Shown: positions 25,233 through 35,281, counted from the stretch's first letter. The stretch is 64,000 nucleotides of DNA from Brevundimonas goettingensis (GCF_017487405.1 NZ_CP062222.1:2341001-2405000); one strand, 5' to 3'. Notes: a model not told the origin generated them from the letters alone. Made by a program: numbers and translations.

Positions 25233-26101
25233 TCGGCCGGGTCGCGACCTTCAGCCAGTCCCTCTACCTCCTGAACCAGAGCCTCGGGACCCAGGCGAAG
25301 CTGGCGGACGTGCAGGCCCAGACGGCGAGCGGGCTCAAATCCTCGACCTTCGGCGGGCTCGGCGTCTCGGCAGGGGCCCTGACGCGCCAGCAGACGGCCT
25401 ATGAGACGGCGACCGCCCAGTCGGCGGCGGCGACCAGCGCCCTGACGATCTTGCAGCAGTCGTGGTCGGCGCTGGGGACGATCACCGACCTGACGGACAC
25501 CATCTCCACCACCCTCGCCTCCGCCGTCAGCGCCAATGACACGACGGACCTCGCCGCGACGGCCCAGGGGTGGCTGGAAGACCTGCAGAGCATCCTCAAC
25601 GGCCAGTTCTCGGACCAGTCCCTGTTCGCCGGGACCGCGACCGACGCCACGGCGGTGAACCTGACCGACTATGTCTCGGGCGCCGCCGACAGCTACTATC
25701 TGGGCAGCACGGACGAGCGTGTCTTCACGGCCTCAGATGGTCAGACGGTGGCTCTGGGCGTCAACGCCGGCGACCCGGCCATCGCCCAATTGGTCGAGGC
25801 GCTGAAGGGTCTGATCAACGGGACCTCGGATGCGGCGACCGCGCTGGATCAGGTCCAGACAGGCGCCTCGGACGTCGCGGATTTGCAGGCCGGGCTGTCG
25901 GCGGGGGCGACGCGGCTTCAGGCCATCGCCGACCGCGCGGACGCCAGGGCCTCGGCCCTGTCCGATCTGGTCAGCACCCTGAAGGAGGCCGATCTGGCCG
26001 AGGCGTCGGTCCTGGCGACCCAGTACGAGACCCAGCTGCAGACGGCCTATTCGACCCTGAACATGCTGATGTCGGTCAAGCTGTCCGACTATCTGCGCTA
26101 G
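25229..26101 (+). CDS. flgL: FlgL, hook-filament junction protein (HAP3)
   Basis: This is a 290-residue flagellin-like protein. The N-terminal helix is MIGRVATFSQSLYLLNQSLG TQAKLADVQAQTASGLKSST. The C-terminal helix is LVSTLKEADLAEASVLATQY ETQLQTAYSTLNMLM, with the typical end VKLSDYLR. It forms the second junction layer on which the filament assembles. It is coupled to flgK by a 4-base overlap and is the last gene of the operon. The next gene is convergent, starting its stop 10 bases away, and no clear terminator hairpin lies between. Confidence 0.93.
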   Translation: MIGRVATFSQSLYLLNQSLGTQAKLADVQAQTASGLKSSTFGGLGVSAGALTRQQTAYETATAQSAAATSALTILQQSWSALGTITDLTDTISTTLASAVSANDTTDLAATAQGWLEDLQSILNGQFSDQSLFAGTATDATAVNLTDYVSGAADSYYLGSTDERVFTASDGQTVALGVNAGDPAIAQLVEALKGLINGTSDAATALDQVQTGASDVADLQAGLSAGATRLQAIADRADARASALSDLVSTLKEADLAEASVLATQYETQLQTAYSTLNMLMSVKLSDYLR

Positions 26102-26111
26102 GGCCCCGAAT

Positions 26112-27527
26112 CTACGGATTGGCCAGAGACGCCGCCGTCCAGCCGCCACCCAGGGCCTGAATAAGCGCCACCGCCGTGGTCTGGCGATCGACGCCGGCCT
26201 GCAGCAGGTTGCGGCGCGCGGTCAGGGCGCTGGTCTGGGCGGAGATGACGTCGGTATAGGCCACCAGTCCGGCGCGATACTGGTTCAGCATCGCCGCCTC
26301 CGTCTGGTCGGCGGCCGTCGAAGCCTCCTGCAGCAGGGCGTACTGGCGCGCCAGAACCCCCGTCGCCGTCAGCTGGTCCTCGACGTCCTGGAAGGCGGTC
26401 AGCACCGTCTGGCGATAGGTCGCGACCGTGCCGTCATAGGCGGCGCGCGCCTGTTCAACGCGTGCCCCCCGCGCGCCGGCGTCGAACACCGTCTCGGCCA
26501 GACCCAGCCCAAGCGACCAGACATTGGTCGAGGCCGAGAACAGGTCGCCCAAACTCGACGCGGAGGAGTTCGCCGATCCGGTCAGGGACAGGGTCGGGAA
26601 GAAGGCCGCCTGCTCCACCCCGATGGTCGCATTAGCCGCCGCCACCGCCCGCTCGGCCGAAGCGATGTCCGCACGGCGCTGCAGAATTTCCGACGGCACG
26701 CCCAGAGGCACGTCAGGCACGACCGGGGTCCAGTCACTAACCGCCGCCAGGGTGAAGCTGCTGGGGTTCTCGCCGACCAGAACCGCGATGGCGTTCTCAT
26801 AGGTCGCGCGGGTGCGCTCCAGCCCGACGAGGGTCGAGCGCGCCGTGGCCAGCTGGCTCTGGGCCTGAAGCACGTCGGTGCGCGGCGCGATCTTGGCGTC
26901 GTAGCGGTTCTGGGTGATCGTCAGCGCCCGCTCATAGGCGACGATGGTCTGGTTCAGGATGGCCGTCTCGGCGTCGGCCTCACGCAGGTTCAGATAATTT
27001 GCCGCCAGCTCGCCCTGGATCGACAGATGTGCGCTGGCCAGATCGGCGGCGCTGGCCTCCGTCTGCGCGTTGGAGCTCTCGACCGAACGGCGGATGCGTC
27101 CCCACAGGTCCGGCTCCCAACTGGCCCCGATGCCGACCTGATAGCTCTCGCTGTCGGCGGTCGAACCGTCGCCGCCGGACTTCGCGCCCGAGCCGCTGAG
27201 GTCCACGGTCGGGAACAGGCTGGACCGGGTCTCGCGCGTCGCGGCACGGGCCTGACGATATGAGGCCTCGGCGGCGGCGATGGTCTGGTTGGCGGTTTCG
27301 GCGCGGGCGGCCAGATCGTTCAGGACCGGATCGCCGAACAGGGTCCACCAGTCGCCGCGGTCCAGACGGTCGCCGGGCGCGGCCACGCTCCAGCCCGTCG
27401 GGGCCTTGAAGCTGAGTGGCGCGGCGACCGTCGTCGGGACCACATAGTTCGGCCCCACGGCGCAGGCGGAGGTCAGCAGGGCGACGCCGAACAGGGCCGC
27501 CGCTGTCTTTGCAGGGATGCGGGTCAT
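26112..27527 (-). CDS. RND efflux outer-membrane lipoprotein (NodT/OprM family)
   Basis: This is a 471-residue protein. The signal peptide has a lipobox LLTSAC (Cys22) and the typical following AVGPNYVVP. The body has the two repeated outer-membrane efflux halves: helix-rich segments with ANQTIAAAEASYRQARAATR and LSIQGELAANYLNLREADAE, then YRAGLVAYTDVISAQTSALT near the end. It forms the trimeric channel that carries drug from the RND pump to outside. It is the last gene of the leftward adaptor-RND-RND-OMF operon, overlapping the preceding RND gene by 4 bases. Confidence 0.94.
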   Translation of the reverse strand: MTRIPAKTAAALFGVALLTSACAVGPNYVVPTTVAAPLSFKAPTGWSVAAPGDRLDRGDWWTLFGDPVLNDLAARAETANQTIAAAEASYRQARAATRETRSSLFPTVDLSGSGAKSGGDGSTADSESYQVGIGASWEPDLWGRIRRSVESSNAQTEASAADLASAHLSIQGELAANYLNLREADAETAILNQTIVAYERALTITQNRYDAKIAPRTDVLQAQSQLATARSTLVGLERTRATYENAIAVLVGENPSSFTLAAVSDWTPVVPDVPLGVPSEILQRRADIASAERAVAAANATIGVEQAAFFPTLSLTGSANSSASSLGDLFSASTNVWSLGLGLAETVFDAGARGARVEQARAAYDGTVATYRQTVLTAFQDVEDQLTATGVLARQYALLQEASTAADQTEAAMLNQYRAGLVAYTDVISAQTSALTARRNLLQAGVDRQTTAVALIQALGGGWTAASLANP

Positions 27528-30500
27528 GCGGTCGTGGTCTCCGGTTCGATGTGGCGCGCAAGGGCGCTCTCGTCGCGTTTCCTGCCCCGCAGCTTGTCGA
27601 GATAGACGTAGACGACGGGGGTGGTGAGCAGGGTCAGAAGCTGGCTGGCGATCAGGCCGCCGATGATGGTGATGCCCAGGGGACGGCGCAGTTCCGCCCC
27701 CTCGCCGAAGCCGATGGCGAGCGGCAGGACGCCGAGCCCTGCCGCCAGTGTGGTCATCAGGATCGGGCGGAAGCGCAGCAGCGACGCCTCCCGCACCGCC
27801 TCCACCGCCGTCAGCCCGCGCGATCTCTGGGCATCCAAGGCGAAGTCGATGATTAGAATGGCATTTTTCTTCACGATGCCGAGCAGGAGGAAGACCCCGA
27901 TCAGGGCAATGACCGAGAACTCCATGTTGAACAGCATCAGGGCCAGCACAGCCCCGACGCCCGCTGCCGGCAGGGTCGACAGCACCGTCAGCGGGTGGAC
28001 GTAGCTCTCGTACAGGATACCCAGCACCAGATAGATGGCGACCAGGGCCGCGCCGATCAGCAGTGGCATCTGTTTGGCCAGATCATTGGCGCTGGCGGCG
28101 GTGCCGGCGAAGGAGCCGCGCACATTGATGGGCATGCCGATCGAGGCCTCGGCCTCGGCGATGGCGGCCTTGGCGTCGTCCAGATTGGCCCCGTCTGCCA
28201 GGTTGAAGGAGACGGTGGTGGCCAGCTCCCCGTTCTGGTGATTGACCGAGGTCGCGGTCGGCTGCTGGCTGACGCTGGAGATGGCCGAGAGCGGCGTCAT
28301 GGGCGTGGTTGTGGTGGCCAGGGCCGTGCCGGTCGAGGGATCGCGCAGGGCCGGGTTGGTCACGGCATTGGTGGTCGCACCTGTGCCACTGGTCGGGACC
28401 TGGACGTCGTTCAGGGCCTCGGGACCCTGTGCGAAGGCCGACTGCCACTCCATGATGACCGAATACTGGTTGATGTCCTCATAGATGGTCGCGACCTGCC
28501 GCTGACCGAAGGCGTTGTAGAGGCTGTTGTCGATGGCCCGGGGCGTGATCCCCATGCGCGCGGCCGTGTCCTTGTCGATGTTGATGAAGGTCTCGACGCC
28601 GTTTTCGGACTGGTCCGAGTCGACATCGGTCAGTTCGGGCCGGGCCTTCATCGCCTCGGCCAGTTTGGAGGCCCAGGTCTTCAGGTCGGCGCTGGAGTCC
28701 GAGATCAGGGTGTACTGATAGGTCGAGTTCGACGATCGCCCGCCCATGCGCACGTCCTGCACCGGGTTCAGGAAGACGCTGATGCCGGCGACCTTCTGCA
28801 GCTGCGGCCGCAGTCGGGCGATGACCGCCTGACCGTTCTCGCCCCGCTCCTTGAGCGGCTTCAGATTGACGAACATGAAGGCCCCGCCGGCCCGGGCGCC
28901 GCCGGTGAAGCCGACGACGGTGTCGACCGCCTTGTCCTTGTGGATGATGTCCACGACCGTCTTCAGCTTGGTCGACATGGCTTGGAAGGACACGCTCTCG
29001 TCCGCCCGCACCCCGGCCATCAGCTGACCGGAATCCTGCTGCGGGAAGAAGCCCTTGGGCACCACGACATAGAGGTAGCCGGTCAGGGCGATGATCGCGA
29101 CCAGCGACAGCACCACCAGCGGCTTGCACGCCAAAGCCCAGTCCAGGCACCAGGAGTAGACGTTCTGGACGAAGGTGAAGGCCTTCTCGAACTGGCGCGC
29201 CAGCCAGTTCTCGCGGTGACCCTCGGGATGCCGCTTCAGCATGAAGGCGCACATCATCGGCGTCAGTGTCAGGGAGATGACCAGGGAGATCATCACCGCG
29301 ACCGACAGGGTCACGGCGAACTCGCGGAACAGCCGTCCGACCTGTCCGCCCATGAACAGCAGGGGAATGAAGACGGCGACCAGTGAGACGCTGATCGACA
29401 GGACGGTGAAGCCGACCTCGCGCGCGCCGAGCAACGCCGCCTTGACCCGCTCCATCCCGGCCTCGATGTGCCTCTGGGTGTTCTCCAGCACGACGATGGC
29501 GTCGTCGACGACGAAACCGGTCGCGACCGTGATCGCCATCAGCGAGAGGTTGTTCAGCGAGAAGCCCAGCAGATACATGACCCCGAACGTCCCCAGCAGG
29601 GACACCACGGTGGCCACAGCCGGGATGATCGTCGCCGAGGCCGTGCGCAGAAAGGCCGAGACCACCAGCACCACAAGGATCAGGGACACGATAAGCGTCA
29701 GCTCGATCTCGTGCAGGGACGAGCGGATGGAGTTGGTGCTGTCCGAGGCCACCTGGATCCTGATGTCGCTGGGCAGCTGGGCCTGAAGCTCGGGCACCAC
29801 GGCGCGGACGCCATCTACGGTCTTGATGACGTTGGCCCCCGGCTCGCGGGTGATCAGGACGATGATCGCCGGCTTGCCGTTGAACAGGCCGAGCGTGCGG
29901 GTGTCGGCCACGCTGTCGGCGACGGTCGCCACGTCCGACAGCCGGACCGGGGCGTTGTCACGCCAGGCGATGACCAGGTTGGAATAGTCGGTGGCGTTGC
30001 GGCCCGCGGCGGTGGTGTAGATCTGGAAGCGGCGACCGTCGCCCTCGACCGCGCCCTTGGGCCGGTCGGCATTGGCGGACTCGATCGCGGCGCGTACGTC
30101 CTCCAGGCTTATGCCGTAGGTGTTGAGCTGGAACGGATTGATCTGGACTCGCACGGCCGGCAGGGAGCCGCCGCCGATCTCGACCTCGCCGACGCCGTCG
30201 ACCTGGGCGATGCGCTGGGAGACGGTGTTGGACACCGCGTCATAGATCTGGCCCGGCGTCTTGGTGTCCGAGGTCAAGGCCAGGATGATCACCGGGGCGC
30301 TGGACGGATTGACCTTGTTATAGGTCGGATTGCTGCGCATCGAGGCGGGCAGGTCGGCCCGCGCCGCATTGATCGCCGCCTGCACCTCGCGCGCCGCGCC
30401 GTCGATGTTGCGGTTCAGGTTGAACTGCAGATTGATCCGCGTGGAGCCCGAGGAGCTGGACGAGGTCATCTCATTGACGTCGGAGATCACGCCCAGCCGG

Positions 30501-30706
30501 CGCTCCAGCGGGGTGGCGACGCTGGAGGCCATGGTCTCGGGGCTCGCGCCGGACAGGCTGGCCCGCACCGAGATGGCCGGATAGTCGACCTGCGGCAGGG
30601 GCGCGACCGGCAGGACGAAGAAGGCGCCGATGCCCGCGAGCGCCAGGCCGATGCTCAGCAGGATGGTGGCGATCGGCCGCCGGATGAAAGGCTGGGACAG
30701 GTTCAC
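27524..30706 (-). CDS. RND multidrug efflux permease, MdtC-like (second of a tandem pair)
   Basis: This is a 1060-residue inner-membrane proton/drug antiporter. It has the two-fold RND layout with 12 predicted helices and two large periplasmic loops. The N-terminal FIRRPIATILLSIGLALAGI is typical. The proton-relay acidic pair is in TGFVVDDAIVVLEN (helix 4). RND signatures such as AFLRTASATIIPAVA, and VKKNAILIIDFALDAQ in the second half, are clear. Tandem unlike permeases with one adaptor are the hallmark of MdtBC-type pumps, which work as a heterotrimer on detergents, bile salts and some antibiotics. A long Thr/Ala-rich insertion (about residues 780-830, TTTPMTPLS) is unusual in the second periplasmic loop. 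It overlaps both neighbours by 4 bases. Confidence 0.93.
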   Translation of the reverse strand: MNLSQPFIRRPIATILLSIGLALAGIGAFFVLPVAPLPQVDYPAISVRASLSGASPETMASSVATPLERRLGVISDVNEMTSSSSSGSTRINLQFNLNRNIDGAAREVQAAINAARADLPASMRSNPTYNKVNPSSAPVIILALTSDTKTPGQIYDAVSNTVSQRIAQVDGVGEVEIGGGSLPAVRVQINPFQLNTYGISLEDVRAAIESANADRPKGAVEGDGRRFQIYTTAAGRNATDYSNLVIAWRDNAPVRLSDVATVADSVADTRTLGLFNGKPAIIVLITREPGANVIKTVDGVRAVVPELQAQLPSDIRIQVASDSTNSIRSSLHEIELTLIVSLILVVLVVSAFLRTASATIIPAVATVVSLLGTFGVMYLLGFSLNNLSLMAITVATGFVVDDAIVVLENTQRHIEAGMERVKAALLGAREVGFTVLSISVSLVAVFIPLLFMGGQVGRLFREFAVTLSVAVMISLVISLTLTPMMCAFMLKRHPEGHRENWLARQFEKAFTFVQNVYSWCLDWALACKPLVVLSLVAIIALTGYLYVVVPKGFFPQQDSGQLMAGVRADESVSFQAMSTKLKTVVDIIHKDKAVDTVVGFTGGARAGGAFMFVNLKPLKERGENGQAVIARLRPQLQKVAGISVFLNPVQDVRMGGRSSNSTYQYTLISDSSADLKTWASKLAEAMKARPELTDVDSDQSENGVETFINIDKDTAARMGITPRAIDNSLYNAFGQRQVATIYEDINQYSVIMEWQSAFAQGPEALNDVQVPTSGTGATTNAVTNPALRDPSTGTALATTTTPMTPLSAISSVSQQPTATSVNHQNGELATTVSFNLADGANLDDAKAAIAEAEASIGMPINVRGSFAGTAASANDLAKQMPLLIGAALVAIYLVLGILYESYVHPLTVLSTLPAAGVGAVLALMLFNMEFSVIALIGVFLLLGIVKKNAILIIDFALDAQRSRGLTAVEAVREASLLRFRPILMTTLAAGLGVLPLAIGFGEGAELRRPLGITIIGGLIASQLLTLLTTPVVYVYLDKLRGRKRDESALARHIEPETTTA

Positions 30707-33700
30707 CGGGCAGGCTCCGGATTACCTTCGAGGTCCTTGGACAGCGGGCCGTCGTCCTCGGACGAACCGGCGGCGCCGGTCGGGGTCTTTCTCGGCCCCA
30801 GCTTGTCGAAGGCCAGGTAGATGATCGGGGTGGTGAACATGGTCAGCAGCTGGCTGACCAGCAGGCCGCCGAAGATGGCGATGCCCAGCGGACGGCGCAG
30901 CTCCGCGCCCTCCCCCATGCCCAGCATCAGGGGCACGGCAGACAGTAGCGCGGCCATGGTCGTCATCAGGATCGGCCGGAAGCGCAGCACCGCCGCCTGA
31001 TAGATAGCCTCGCGCGGCGACTTGCCCTCGGTCCGCTCCGCATCGATCGCGAAGTCGATCATCATGATCGCGTTCTTTTTCACGATACCGATCAACAGGA
31101 TAAGCCCGATGATGCCGATAACGCCCAGATCGTTGCCGGTGATCAGCAGGGCGAACAGGGCCCCGACGCCCGCCGACGGCAGGGTCGACAGGATGGTCAG
31201 GGGGTGGACGTAGCTTTCGTACAGAACCCCCAGCACGATATAGACGCAGACCACCGCCGCCAGGATCAGCCACAGCTGGTTGGTCAGGGAGTTCTCATAG
31301 GCGCCGGCGCTGCCGAGGAAGGTCGTCGTCACGCTGGCCGGCATGTCGATGCTCTTGATCGCCGCCCGCACCTGCGACACCGCCGCGCCGAGCGAGACGC
31401 CGGGCGCGGCGTCGAAGCCGATGGTCGTCGCCGGAAACTGGGCGACGTGGGTCACCTGCACCGGGGACTGCTGCTCGCGGATGGTGGCGAAGGCGCTCAG
31501 CGGCGCGGCCCCGCCCTCGGCCTTGAGGTTCAGCTGGCCCAAGGTGTTCAGGTCGGTGACCAGGGTCGGGTCGGCCTCCAGGATCACGCGATACTGGTTG
31601 GTCTCGGTGAAGATGGTCGAGACGATCCGCTGGCCGAAGGCGCTATAGAGGGCCTCGTCCACCTGGGACGCGGTGATCGACAGACGGGCGGCTGTGTCGC
31701 GATCGACGTCGACGAGCGCCGCCGAGGTCGTGGCGCTGGCGTCGTTGTAGACGTTCCGCAGCTTGGACTGTTTTTCCATCGCGGCGGCCAGCTTGCCGGC
31801 CCATTCCTTGACGACGGCGGTGTCGGCGCCCTCGACCGCGAGCCGGTACTGGGTCGGGCCGGTCTCGGTGTCGATGGTCAGATCCTGGGTGGGCTGCAGG
31901 AACAGGCGCAGGCCCGCGATCTCGCTGACCTCCGACTTCAGCCGAGCCATGATCTTGTCCTGCGAGCCGTGACCGTCCTTCAGGTTGATGGTCATCTGGC
32001 CGTTGTGCAGGGTCGCGTTATTGGTCCCGTCCACTCCGATGAAGGAGCTCAGCGACTTCACGTCCTTGTCGGCGAGGATGACCTTGGCGGCCTGCTGCTG
32101 CAGCTCGCTCATCCGGGCGTAGGAGATGGAGCTGGTCGCCTCGGTCCGGGCCAGAAGCTGGCCGGTGTCCTGCACGGGAAACAGGCCCTTGGGGATGACC
32201 AGATAGAGGACGGCGGTCAGGGCGACGGTGGCCACCGCAATGCCCAGCGTCAGGGGCTGATGTCGCAACACCCAGTCCAGACCCTTTTCATAGCGCCGCT
32301 CGACGTCGGCGAAGAGGCGGGCGCTGTAGCGGCTGATCCCCTTCAGCTCGCCTTCGGATTCCGGCTTCAGCCAGCGCGCCGACAGCATCGGCGTCAGGGT
32401 CAGGGAGACCACCGCCGAGATCAGGATGGTGATGGCCAGGGTGATGGCGAATTCGCGGAACAGCCGCCCGACCACATCGCCCATGAACAGCAAGGGGATC
32501 AGCACCGCGATCAGGGACACCGTCAGCGAGATGATGGTGAAGCCGATCTCGCCCGCGCCCTTGAGCGCCGCCGCCATGGGCTTCTCGCCCTTCTCGATGT
32601 GGCGCGAGATATTCTCGATCATGACGATGGCGTCGTCGACGACGAAGCCGGTCGCGATAGTCAGGGCCATCAGGCTGAGGTTGTTCAGGCTGTAGCCCAG
32701 CAGATACATCGCCCCGCAGGCGCCGATCAGGGAGATGGGCACCGCCAGGCTGGCGATCAGGGTCGCGCGCAGGCTGTGCACGAACAGGAAGATCACCAGC
32801 ACCACCCCGATGATGGCCAGAACCAGTTCGAACTCGACGTGATGCACCGACGAGCGGATGCCCGTCGTCCGGTCGGTCAGGACCTGCATGTCGACGGCGG
32901 CCGGCAGCTGGGTCTGGAGCTCGGGCAGGCGCGCCTTGATGGCGTCGACCGTAGCGATGACGTTGGCGCCCGGCTGGCGCTGGACGCTCAGCAGAATGGC
33001 GGGCTTCTCGTCGGCCCAGGCGCCCAGTTTCGAGTTCTCGGCGCCGTCAATGACCCTGGCCACGTCCGACAGCCTGACGGGCGCGCCGTCGGCATAGGTG
33101 ACGATCAGGTTCTTGTAGTCATCGGCCGTCAGCAACTGGTCGTTGGCGTTGATCGTATAGGTCCGGGTCGGGCCGTCGAAACTACCCTTGGCGCCGTTGG
33201 CGTTGGCGGCCGTGATCGCCGACTGCATGTCGGTCAGGGTGATGCCGTAGGAGGCCATGGCCTGGGTGTCGGCCTGGATGCGGATCGCCGGCTTCTGGCC
33301 GCCCGACAGGCTGACCAGACCCACGCCCGCGGTCTGGCTGATCTTCTGGGCCAGGCGGGTGTTGACGAGGTTCTGCACCTCGGTCAGCGGCAGGGTGTCG
33401 GAGGTGATGGCCAGGGTCAGGACCGGGGCGTCGGCCGGGTTGATCTTGGCGTAGGTCGGCGGCGCCGGCAGGTCGGCGGGCAGCAGGGCGCTCGCGCCGT
33501 TCAGCGCGGCCTGGACCTCCTGTTCGGCGACGTCCAGCGTCTCGTTCAGCCCGAACTGCAGGGTGATGACCGAGGCGCCGGCCGAACTGACCGAGCTCAT
33601 CCGGTCCAGCCCCGCCATCTCGCCGAGCTGGCGTTCCAGCGGGGCGGTGACGGTCTGGCTCATGACCTCGGGGCTCGCGCCCGGATACAGGGTCTGGACC

Positions 33701-33837
33701 TGGATGGTCGGATAGTCGACCTGCGGCAGGGCCGAGAGCGGCAGCATGCGGAAGCCGACGAAGCCAGCCAGCACGATGGCCAGCATCAGCAGTGCGGTCG
33801 CGACCGGGCGCTGGATGAAGGGACGCGAGGGGCTCAT
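30703..33837 (-). CDS. RND multidrug efflux permease, MdtB-like (first of a tandem pair)
   Basis: This is a 1044-residue RND permease with the same plan as the next gene. It begins FIQRPVATALLMLAIVLAGF. The helix-4 acidic pair is in TGFVVDDAIVMIENISRHIE, and the second-half motif is VKKNAIMMIDFAIDAERTEG. It lacks the Thr-rich insertion of its partner. The start is 4 bases downstream of the adaptor stop and the end overlaps the second permease, so the pair is made together. It is expected to form a mixed trimer with the second permease (known for MdtBC). Control is presumably by the divergent OmpR/EnvZ-type pair. Confidence 0.94.
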   Translation of the reverse strand: MSPSRPFIQRPVATALLMLAIVLAGFVGFRMLPLSALPQVDYPTIQVQTLYPGASPEVMSQTVTAPLERQLGEMAGLDRMSSVSSAGASVITLQFGLNETLDVAEQEVQAALNGASALLPADLPAPPTYAKINPADAPVLTLAITSDTLPLTEVQNLVNTRLAQKISQTAGVGLVSLSGGQKPAIRIQADTQAMASYGITLTDMQSAITAANANGAKGSFDGPTRTYTINANDQLLTADDYKNLIVTYADGAPVRLSDVARVIDGAENSKLGAWADEKPAILLSVQRQPGANVIATVDAIKARLPELQTQLPAAVDMQVLTDRTTGIRSSVHHVEFELVLAIIGVVLVIFLFVHSLRATLIASLAVPISLIGACGAMYLLGYSLNNLSLMALTIATGFVVDDAIVMIENISRHIEKGEKPMAAALKGAGEIGFTIISLTVSLIAVLIPLLFMGDVVGRLFREFAITLAITILISAVVSLTLTPMLSARWLKPESEGELKGISRYSARLFADVERRYEKGLDWVLRHQPLTLGIAVATVALTAVLYLVIPKGLFPVQDTGQLLARTEATSSISYARMSELQQQAAKVILADKDVKSLSSFIGVDGTNNATLHNGQMTINLKDGHGSQDKIMARLKSEVSEIAGLRLFLQPTQDLTIDTETGPTQYRLAVEGADTAVVKEWAGKLAAAMEKQSKLRNVYNDASATTSAALVDVDRDTAARLSITASQVDEALYSAFGQRIVSTIFTETNQYRVILEADPTLVTDLNTLGQLNLKAEGGAAPLSAFATIREQQSPVQVTHVAQFPATTIGFDAAPGVSLGAAVSQVRAAIKSIDMPASVTTTFLGSAGAYENSLTNQLWLILAAVVCVYIVLGVLYESYVHPLTILSTLPSAGVGALFALLITGNDLGVIGIIGLILLIGIVKKNAIMMIDFAIDAERTEGKSPREAIYQAAVLRFRPILMTTMAALLSAVPLMLGMGEGAELRRPLGIAIFGGLLVSQLLTMFTTPIIYLAFDKLGPRKTPTGAAGSSEDDGPLSKDLEGNPEPAR

Positions 33838-33841
33838 CGGC

Positions 33842-35161
33842 TTACTGGGCCTGCTGACGGTTGCGCCGCTGGCCCGAGTGCTGACCGCGCGCGCCGGCGG
33901 CCGGAGCCTGCCCCGCCACGGTCACCTTGCCGCCCTCGGTCAGCCGGTCGCCGCCCTCGGTGATGACCTTGTCGCCGAGGCTGAGGCCGGAGGATATGAC
34001 GACCTGGGTCGTGGTCGCCTGACCAGTGACGATGGTCCGCTTGGTCACGGTGTTGTCGGCCTTGACCAGCCAGACGAAGGCCGAGTCCGTTCCCTGACGC
34101 ACGGCCGTCGCGGGCACGACCACGGCGCCCTTCAGGGTGTCCAGGGTGATACGGACGTTGACGAACTGGCTGGGGAACAGGGCGCCCGAGGCATTGGCGA
34201 AGCGCGCCTTGCCCCGCACGGTGCCGGTCGTGGTGCCGACGACATTGTCCAGCGTCGAGAAGGTGCCAGTGTCCAGCGTCGTCGTGCGCGTGCGGTCCAG
34301 CGCCAGCACCGGCAGGGTCGCGCCGGAATAGACGCGCTGCTGGATGGCCGGGATCTTGTCCTGGGGCACGGTGAACTCGACGTCGATCGGCGTCGTGGTG
34401 GTGATCACCGCCAGGCCCGAACTGTCGCCCGCGCCGATATAGTTGCCGACATCGACGACCCGCAGGCCGATGCGGCCGGTGACGGGCGCCGTGATCCGGC
34501 TGAAGGTCAGATTCAGCTGGGCTGCCTGAACCGCGCCGCGGTTGGCGGTGACGGCGCCTTCCAGCTGCTGGACGAGCGCACGCTGGGTGTCGACGTCCTG
34601 GGTCGCGATCGAGTCCTGCCCCTGCAGGGTCTCATAGCGGGTCAGGGTGACGCGGGCGGCGGCCAGCTGGGCCGTGTTCTGCTGCAGCGCGCCTTGCGCC
34701 TGGGTCAGCTGGGCCTGGAAGGCGCGGGAATCGATCTGGGCCAGGACCTGGCCGCGCTGGACGATCTGGCCCTCGCGGAAGAAGACCTGGGTGATCACGC
34801 CGGACACCTGGGGCCGAACCGTCACGGTCGCGGCGGGTGTCACCGTGCCGAGCGCCTCGATCAGGACGGGGATGTCGGCGCTGGCCGCCGTGGCCACGCC
34901 CACCGTGCTGGCCGGACCGCCGCGACGTCCGCCGCCGGGTCCTCCGGGGCCGCCCGGTCCGCCCTGCTGGCCGTCCCCGCCCTTGTCGCCGCCGAGCGAC
35001 ATGGCCACCACTACCGCCAGCAGGCCGACGACGATCAGGGCGACCACCGTGCCGATCAGCTTCTGGGTGCGGGTCAGATGACGCGGGCCGATCTGGCGCG
35101 GGCGGGAGGCGCCCGAGGCTTGGGGTTCGGTCTTCAGCGAGGGGTCGGTGTTCTGGGTCAT
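33842..35161 (-). CDS. RND efflux periplasmic adaptor (MdtA-like membrane fusion protein)
   Basis: This is a 439-residue protein. A cytoplasmic N-terminal tail (about 1-33) leads to a single membrane helix (TVVALIVVGLLAVVVAM), then a Gly/Pro low-complexity stretch (about 60-76). The membrane-fusion domains follow: the barrel-sandwich half motif TVTVRPQVSGVITQVFFREG, the alpha hairpin rich in Gln/Ala, RITAPVTGRIGLRVVDVGNY and the beta-barrel. It bridges the two RND pumps and the outer-membrane channel. I chose the ATG at 35161 (MTQNTDPS), preceded by AAGAGA. A 16-codon longer reading is possible but adds only basic sequence. It is the first gene of the pump operon. Confidence 0.93.
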   Translation of the reverse strand: MTQNTDPSLKTEPQASGASRPRQIGPRHLTRTQKLIGTVVALIVVGLLAVVVAMSLGGDKGGDGQQGGPGGPGGPGGGRRGGPASTVGVATAASADIPVLIEALGTVTPAATVTVRPQVSGVITQVFFREGQIVQRGQVLAQIDSRAFQAQLTQAQGALQQNTAQLAAARVTLTRYETLQGQDSIATQDVDTQRALVQQLEGAVTANRGAVQAAQLNLTFSRITAPVTGRIGLRVVDVGNYIGAGDSSGLAVITTTTPIDVEFTVPQDKIPAIQQRVYSGATLPVLALDRTRTTTLDTGTFSTLDNVVGTTTGTVRGKARFANASGALFPSQFVNVRITLDTLKGAVVVPATAVRQGTDSAFVWLVKADNTVTKRTIVTGQATTTQVVISSGLSLGDKVITEGGDRLTEGGKVTVAGQAPAAGARGQHSGQRRNRQQAQ

Positions 35162-35225
35162 GGTCTCTTTAATGCTCGCGCGGCGCCGATCCGGCGCATG
35201 CGGCGCCATATTCCGAATGCCAGGT

Positions 35226-35243
35226 CCTAACGGCCCAGTTAGG
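35226..35243. promoter_or_regulatory. Inverted repeat in the pump/regulator intergenic region
   Basis: CCTAAC-GGCCCA-GTTAGG is a perfect 6-bp dyad with a 6-base centre. It lies 65-82 bases upstream of the adaptor start and about 130 bases before the regulator ATG. It could be an operator or a small hairpin. I cannot name a binding protein. Confidence 0.35.
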
Positions 35244-35281
35244 TTCCCGGGGTCTCTCTCTTTGTCGTGAAATCAGAAAGT

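Noticed and set aside
29468..33963. Long plus-strand open frames opposite the RND permease genes
   Set aside because: They encode Asp/Gly/His/Arg-rich low-complexity sequence without motifs. The minus strand encodes two full RND permeases with the helix-4 DD pair.
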